Source: Selaginella tamariscina
Lineage: Eukaryota > Streptophyta > Lycopodiopsida > Selaginellales > Selaginellaceae
Length of the DNA: 64,000 nucleotides
Direction of reading: 5' to 3'
Assembly (NCBI GenBank): GCA_003024785.1
Contig: PUQB01000247.1
Coordinates: 288,427 to 352,426 of the forward strand
Shown: in pieces, positions 59,227 through 64,000 of the stretch
Layout: each line of letters starts with the position of its first letter
How positions within the stretch are numbered: the stretch's first letter is position 1
Notes under the pieces: generated by a model
The model's input: only the letters and a program-made list of their open reading frames with translations
What the model was told of the DNA's origin: nothing
Databases searched by the model: none
Translations under genes and position numbers: made by a program

Positions 59227-59579
59227 TGAGCAGGGTCAAAGGTTTGTGCTGGTCGTTAAGGACTCCACATGACATATGTGGGTAGCCTCGTAGTCACCAA
59301 GACGCTATTGCCGATGCCCAATGTTGGGTCCGGCCTTTACTTCAAGATATATATGAAAGTGCGGTGGTGGCCTTTACTTGGATGCCAGAGGGTCATTTAT
59401 TAGTAGATTGAAACTTCTTTCTAGCAGGGCTGGTGCCTTCTCTATTAGGGAAGCTGGACAAGGAGGAGGACAAAGATTGGGGAGGTGGCAACATAAACAA
59501 AAGAGATTTATATTATATATTGCCTTTTAGAGTATAAGGTGGCCCCTTCCTCAAAGGTGGCCAGAGGAAGATACACACA

Positions 59580-60291
59580 AATTGCCCAACGAACGGCACA
59601 CACACATGTATACAGTCACCTTGTGTTGTGAATGCAGCCTAATGCACATGACACACTCCTTGAACATGTGCCACAACAGCACATGTGGCTATGTTTTGGA
59701 TCTAGATTCTCCTTCTTTTCTAAATCACCATCTTATTCTTGATCCAGCGTCTTTTTTCTCTTGAATTTTTTTTATATTTTATACTTGTTTGCATGGTAAC
59801 TTTCGGTAGTAATGCTCCTATTAAATTCTCAAGCGAACAATTGCATGAGAACTTCCTATGCCATTGTTACAATGTTGCAGCCGCACTATCCATGTGGAGT
59901 TTGTGTGCCACGAATTTCCTAGTTGTGATTTAGATAGTATCTCTATATATTAAATCGGACGTGCTTGTCATATATAGCGTGTGTTTGCGTTTCCTTGAAG
60001 ACTCACCAGTGCCCACGTTTTTGCCACACTCACTGTTGGCCTCAATCTCATTAGATGCTCTGGCAACTAAAATAAAACACAAAATATAAAACTATAGAAA
60101 TTCGCTACACGCGTGTGTTGTTTGTGTACATTGATATCCAAAGATAATACGTGTGAATATATTTTACGTAAGCAAGACATATAGATAAGCATATGCCACA
60201 CCGTACAGCTTCACATATAAGCCCTAGGGCTTGGGCTTGAGGAAACTAGACTTGAAATACTATATTAATCTATACATATATTAGTTTACTA
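59580..60291. repeat. 0.72-kb direct-repeat module, first copy in unit 2
   Basis: Counterpart of 29908-30629 containing the DRB terminal exon. Confidence 0.8.
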
Positions 60292-61279
60292 TTTGAATAA
60301 ATAGCTATACATTATAAAATAAATACATAAGACATCATATTGGGAAGTACCATTGTTAGATGTGTTGCTCCTAGCATTCTCACCATGTTTGCGCACTTGT
60401 TCTCGATTCCCATTGTCACTTGGATTCCCTGAATGACGTAGACAATGTATACATTGCATGCTTAGGTATGTGTAGCTATCTTAATATATTTATTCTACAT
60501 GTTTTTAATATATACATATTCCGAGTGAGTATACACATCAATCTCATGCTTATAAGTATTAAACTTACCGTTTTCTTGCTCTAAGATCCTCATAATCATC
60601 TTTGTTGCCTTCCTAGTGGCTTCTTGTTCACATTGTGCATGTCCCCAAACATGTATCTACCATCGTATTTAACTATTGCATACAGACCGTCCTCGTTTCT
60701 ATGAAATGTATATATAGGAAAGCTGCGGCCGCTTTTGTGTACCAATTCCTGTAGCTTAGTCTGCGCCAGTTCAGTGTTAAATAATTACTCGGTAAGTTTC
60801 CAATACATGATAGAGAACTAAAATAGTATTTAATATGCATTATATGTATACCACACACCATGAATTCTTATATTGCATCGACATGACAGTATAAATAGAT
60901 AAATGATTGATTATTATACTTACATCCAATTTAGCACCAGTAATGTCCTCGATGGCAGCTGCAGCAGCAGCAAGCTGAGCATCTTCAAGCTTTTTAAATC
61001 CTATGTACATGACATGCGGATAATAAGAGAGCATGCATGAGAAATATATTATTATCATATTAATACGTTCCATTGTACTATTGCTAGAAAAGATAATATG
61101 TTATACCCATAATTAAGATAAGAAGCACCTGGACCAGATTGGTATTGATAACGTCGATCCCCCTCAAACTCCACTGACACTTCAAACTGAGGACGGTGTG
61201 GCGGTCCCACTTGCATTGTGCTATAATGTGGGGACGACAAGTGTTTCTTTAGTGCTAGATACTCTAAAGATTTCTCCAT
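59943..61279 (-). CDS. DRB-like double-stranded-RNA-binding protein gene (unit 2)
   Basis: Minus-strand exons are 61279-61129 (first dsRBD: EYLALKKHLSSPHYSTMQ, GPPHRPQFEVSVEFEGD), 61000-60924 (GFKKLEDAQLAAAAAAIEDI), 60760-60569 (second dsRBD), 60428-60351 and 60066-59943. The first two exons join as SGP|GFKKLEDA and complete a canonical dsRBD with the GP.H.P.F signature. The usual product of about 200 residues binds duplex RNA as a partner of Dicer-like proteins. In this unit the second dsRBD exon is one base shorter than in unit 1 (four Cs against five near 60645), which shifts the frame; this could be a sequencing error. The start is taken at the exon-initial ATG at 61279; an upstream exon cannot be excluded. 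Confidence 0.8.
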
Positions 61280-62245
61280 CTACAGGGATGGATTAATTAT
61301 GTTTATAAGAAGATTGTAATTAGGTTCCAACCCCATCAAAATTACAAGTTACCAATATGTGCATGCAGCTAGTGGCCAATACTACAGTGCAAAATTGAAT
61401 GCCGTAAAATACATAAAGAATCTCTGTATACTTAATATCCCACCTTTGATATTAGAAGGGAAATTCAATAAAACGAGGGAGACTGCACCAGAACCACCAG
61501 CCAAGGCTGCTATGGCATGCGGTAATTGCGATAGGCAAAGAGCGATGCTAATGTAGATGAACGTCCAAAGCGCCACAAGACACTAAGAATGCAAATGTGT
61601 AGGAAACCTACACTTATACATATGTATATATATAGGCGCCTTAGGTATGCGCGTCCACGCTACGAGATTGCCACGTAGTTAATAATAACACGCATGACAA
61701 ATTATTGTATATGAATATTATAACGAGAAAACTACTTAGAATTTATTATTTACATTATAATAAACCTCTAATAGTATTAAGCGAATAGCATTTTCTCGAT
61801 TTCATGGGAAAGGCAATTATTTATAAATAAAGGATGGACTGATTTTCTTGAACAAAACTTAATATTTGTTACTACATAGTTATGCTTCGTACTATAATAT
61901 TGAAGTATTATTTAGAAATGCCTCAAACCTAAGCATACCTTCACTGACACAAAAATTATTTGGTGTACTCACGAATTCTTAGTTTAATTCAAGGTTATTA
62001 ATTAGAATGAATTAAGTCAATTTCACACTTAATGTGGTTTGTAGATATACAAAATGGCTCCATCTCTTTTAGCTAGTGATATATGCCATAGTTATGAATT
62101 AGTAATTAAATTAGATTAATAATTAATAAATTCATAATTAAATTAGTAATTAAACATTTCCATAGCATTTTTTCGACTTAGGATTTAATCACTGCTTCTA
62201 GTTGTACACAAAAGTATGACTTGTTAAATTACCAAATTGTGCCAA
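61280..62245. other. Upstream region of the DRB-like gene, unit 2
   Basis: AT-rich, with the 64-codon non-ATG frame at 61382-61576 noted for unit 1. No supported exon. Confidence 0.4.
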
Positions 62246-62956
62246 ATTGCCCCCAACGAACGGCACACACATGTATACAAGTCACCTTGTGCTGTGAACA
62301 CAGCCTAATGTGCATGACACATCCTTGAACATGTGCCACAACAGCAATGTGGCTATATTTTGATCTGATTCTCCTTCTTTTCTAAATCTGTCTTATTTTC
62401 GGTTCAACGTCTTTTTTCTCTTGAACTGTTTTTTTTTATTTTATACTTGTTTGCATGGTAACTTTCGGTAGCAATGCTCCTATTAAATTCTCAAGCAAAC
62501 AATTGCATGAGAACTTCCTATGCCATTGTTACAATGTTGCAACCTGCACTGTCCATGTGGAGTTCGTGTGCAACGAATTTCCTAATTGTGATTTAGATAT
62601 TATCTCTATATATTAAATTGGACGTGCTTGTCATATATAGCCGTGTGTTTGCGTTTCCTTGAAGACTCACCAGTGCCTACGTTTTTGCCACGCTCACTGT
62701 TGGCCTCAGTCTCATTAGATGCTCTGGGAACTAAAATAAAACACAAAGTATAAAACTATAAAAATTCGCTACACGCATGTTTGTTTGTGTACATTGATAT
62801 CCAAAGATAATACGTGTGAATATTTTTAAGTAAGCAAGACATATAATAGATAAGCATATGCCACATCATACAGCTTCACATACAAGCCCTAGGGCTTGGG
62901 CTTGAGGAACTAGACTTGAAATACCATACTACATCTATACATATATTAGTTTACTA
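62246..62956. repeat. 0.72-kb direct-repeat module, second copy in unit 2
   Basis: Counterpart of 32372-33091 with the extra DRB terminal exon on the minus strand. Confidence 0.8.
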
Positions 62957-64000
62957 ACATATATCAGTGTATATATATGATAGTTATAGGTGTATTCAAA
63001 TATTATAATACACTTTCATATTAATATACCACATAAACGTTTTATTTATTCAATGCCACGGTGCGCACTAACATCTGGCCTTCAAAACTTGCCAGCGTAG
63101 GAGGAAAACCAAAACGTATGGCTGCAGCCACCGCTGGCTCTGCATTACCACACATCCGCTGTACAAGCATGAGAAAGCTTAGAGATATTGCTTGCTTGTA
63201 TGCATTGGTTGCTTACCTGGGAGCCATGACCCTTTTGTTGGAATGAATGATCTTAGAGAGTGTATAAGATGAACAAGAAATACGAAGAACAAGTGCCTAA
63301 AACCTTGCAATCCTGCATTTTATATACTGTAGAGCTGGGGCATTCAGCCACTGGATCTTGGTAAAAGGACACGTGGCCTTATAATGGTGGCTTATTAAAG
63401 GGTAATGAATAATATTTTAATTTTATTATTTGTTTTTTCTCTACATTTATTTGAAGCTAACAATAAAGTGACATGTTTTTTTAATTTAAAAAAAAATCTG
63501 ACATCTTTTGTAAAACGTATAGACTTCTAAACTTTTTAGTTTGTATTATTATTTGTTTTATATTCCCAACCACTATAGCAGATTTGTTCTGTTATTTGAC
63601 TTTATTATACACAATATTATTCATGCTAGGACAGCCCATATACAATATGATGCATTGAATATCTCATTTTTTGATGCATGACTAAGCATGGATTTTAATT
63701 GGACATAACTTTGTTTACTCAGTCCATATGTATAGTCATAACTTATTAAAAACTAAGAAGAAAAAGAAAATAAAAAATTCTAACAACAAACATTTTATTT
63801 TGTTATGCTTGTCAGTTATTTTGTGGAAAACGCCACCCATATCCTATGCATGAAAATGTAACATTCACTGACATTGTAGACGTTCACATTGGTCAAATGC
63901 CTGAAAAAGCAGTGTCGTACACAGCGCTCACTTTTTATAGAGTGCCCAATTTTATGGCCACATCTTAGGAATATTATTGTTAACAATGCATTATTGCGAC
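62957..64000. other. Right end of the window: small minus-strand ORF region and AT-rich DNA
   Basis: Counterpart of 33092-34140. The TATA box (about 63325) and ATGGCTCC (about 63228) on the minus strand are kept, followed here by the donor-like CAGGTAAG. A downstream minus frame reads NAYKQAISLSFLMLV and continues past the unit 1 stop to FEGQMLVRTVALNK. No family recognised. Confidence 0.4.

Larger units (their letters stand above)
37216..64000 (+). repeat. Unit 2 of the large direct segmental duplication (runs off the window)
   Basis: Same order and orientation as 168-34140. It lacks the gene-capturing element and the solo LTR, has a 1.42-kb deletion in transposon C and a 0.71-kb deletion in D, and keeps about 190 bases of the DRB gene lost from unit 1. 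Most other differences are 1-3-base gaps plus scattered substitutions. Confidence 0.93.

Noticed and set aside
1-64000. tRNA, rRNA or organelle DNA insertions
   Set aside because: I looked for conserved tRNA arm sequences and rRNA-like blocks and saw none; the gene content is nuclear.

Overview
This is nuclear DNA of a land plant. Spliced genes have GT-AG introns, there are TTTAGGG-type telomere-like repeats, and recognisable protein pieces belong to plant families (mitochondrial enoyl reductase, a macro-domain protein, a two-dsRBD DRB-type protein, PIF/Harbinger transposase). The DNA between genes is very AT-rich and introns are mostly short (about 45-250 bases). The lineage within plants cannot be fixed from the sequence; the compact introns would fit a non-flowering plant, but that is only an impression.

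Large-scale layout. The window is two direct copies of one segment of roughly 27-34 kb: unit 1 at about 168-34140 and unit 2 at about 37216 to the right edge, with a 3-kb spacer holding a broken Harbinger-type transposase. Each unit contains, in order: an unrecognised spliced minus-strand gene remnant; an AT-rich stretch with two kinds of degenerate repeat; two large transposons facing in opposite directions about 1.4 kb apart, with a plus-strand dsRNA-binding-domain remnant between them; a small unknown plus-strand gene remnant; and a minus-strand DRB-like gene whose 3' end lies in a 0.72-kb directly repeated module. Differences between units give a relative order of events: both large transposons inserted first, the segment was duplicated, and then a 3.4-kb gene-capturing transposon (494-3871) and a solo LTR (25279-27003) appeared in unit 1 only, while internal deletions appeared in the unit 2 transposons.

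The system of interest. The four large transposons (A 9576-17712, B 19091-28671, C 43173-49872, D 51249-58353) are one Mutator-like family. They have imperfect terminal inverted repeats starting GGGTCT and GAGTGC, and A and B have perfect 9-bp target duplications. Each carries two divergent genes. One is a roughly 1000-residue MULE transposase with zinc-binding cysteines, DDE-type core motifs and a SWIM finger. The other is a roughly 980-residue accessory protein with a basic low-complexity N-terminus, a ParB-like domain (GNHR motif) and a permuted beta-class DNA amino-methyltransferase domain whose expected DPPY-type motif reads DLPN. A ParB plus DNA-methyltransferase layout is typical of phages and bacterial mobile elements; here it is a passenger of a plant DNA transposon. 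The genes are separated by a 1.1-1.4-kb leader made of tandem mini exon-intron units, each holding the inverted motif GTGCCGACTGA...TCAGTCGGCA. The same TGCCGACTG core recurs just inside both ends, next to runs of alternating GAA/TTC units that match the heat-shock-element pattern. The layout suggests a transposon that may mark or bind its own DNA through a dispersed motif; this is inference.

A second notable object is the 3.4-kb CACTA-like element at 494-3871, which has captured exons of at least two unrelated host genes (enoyl reductase and macro domain).

Caution: the two units differ largely by 1-3-base gaps, often in short runs, so some reading-frame breaks may be sequencing or assembly errors rather than real decay.
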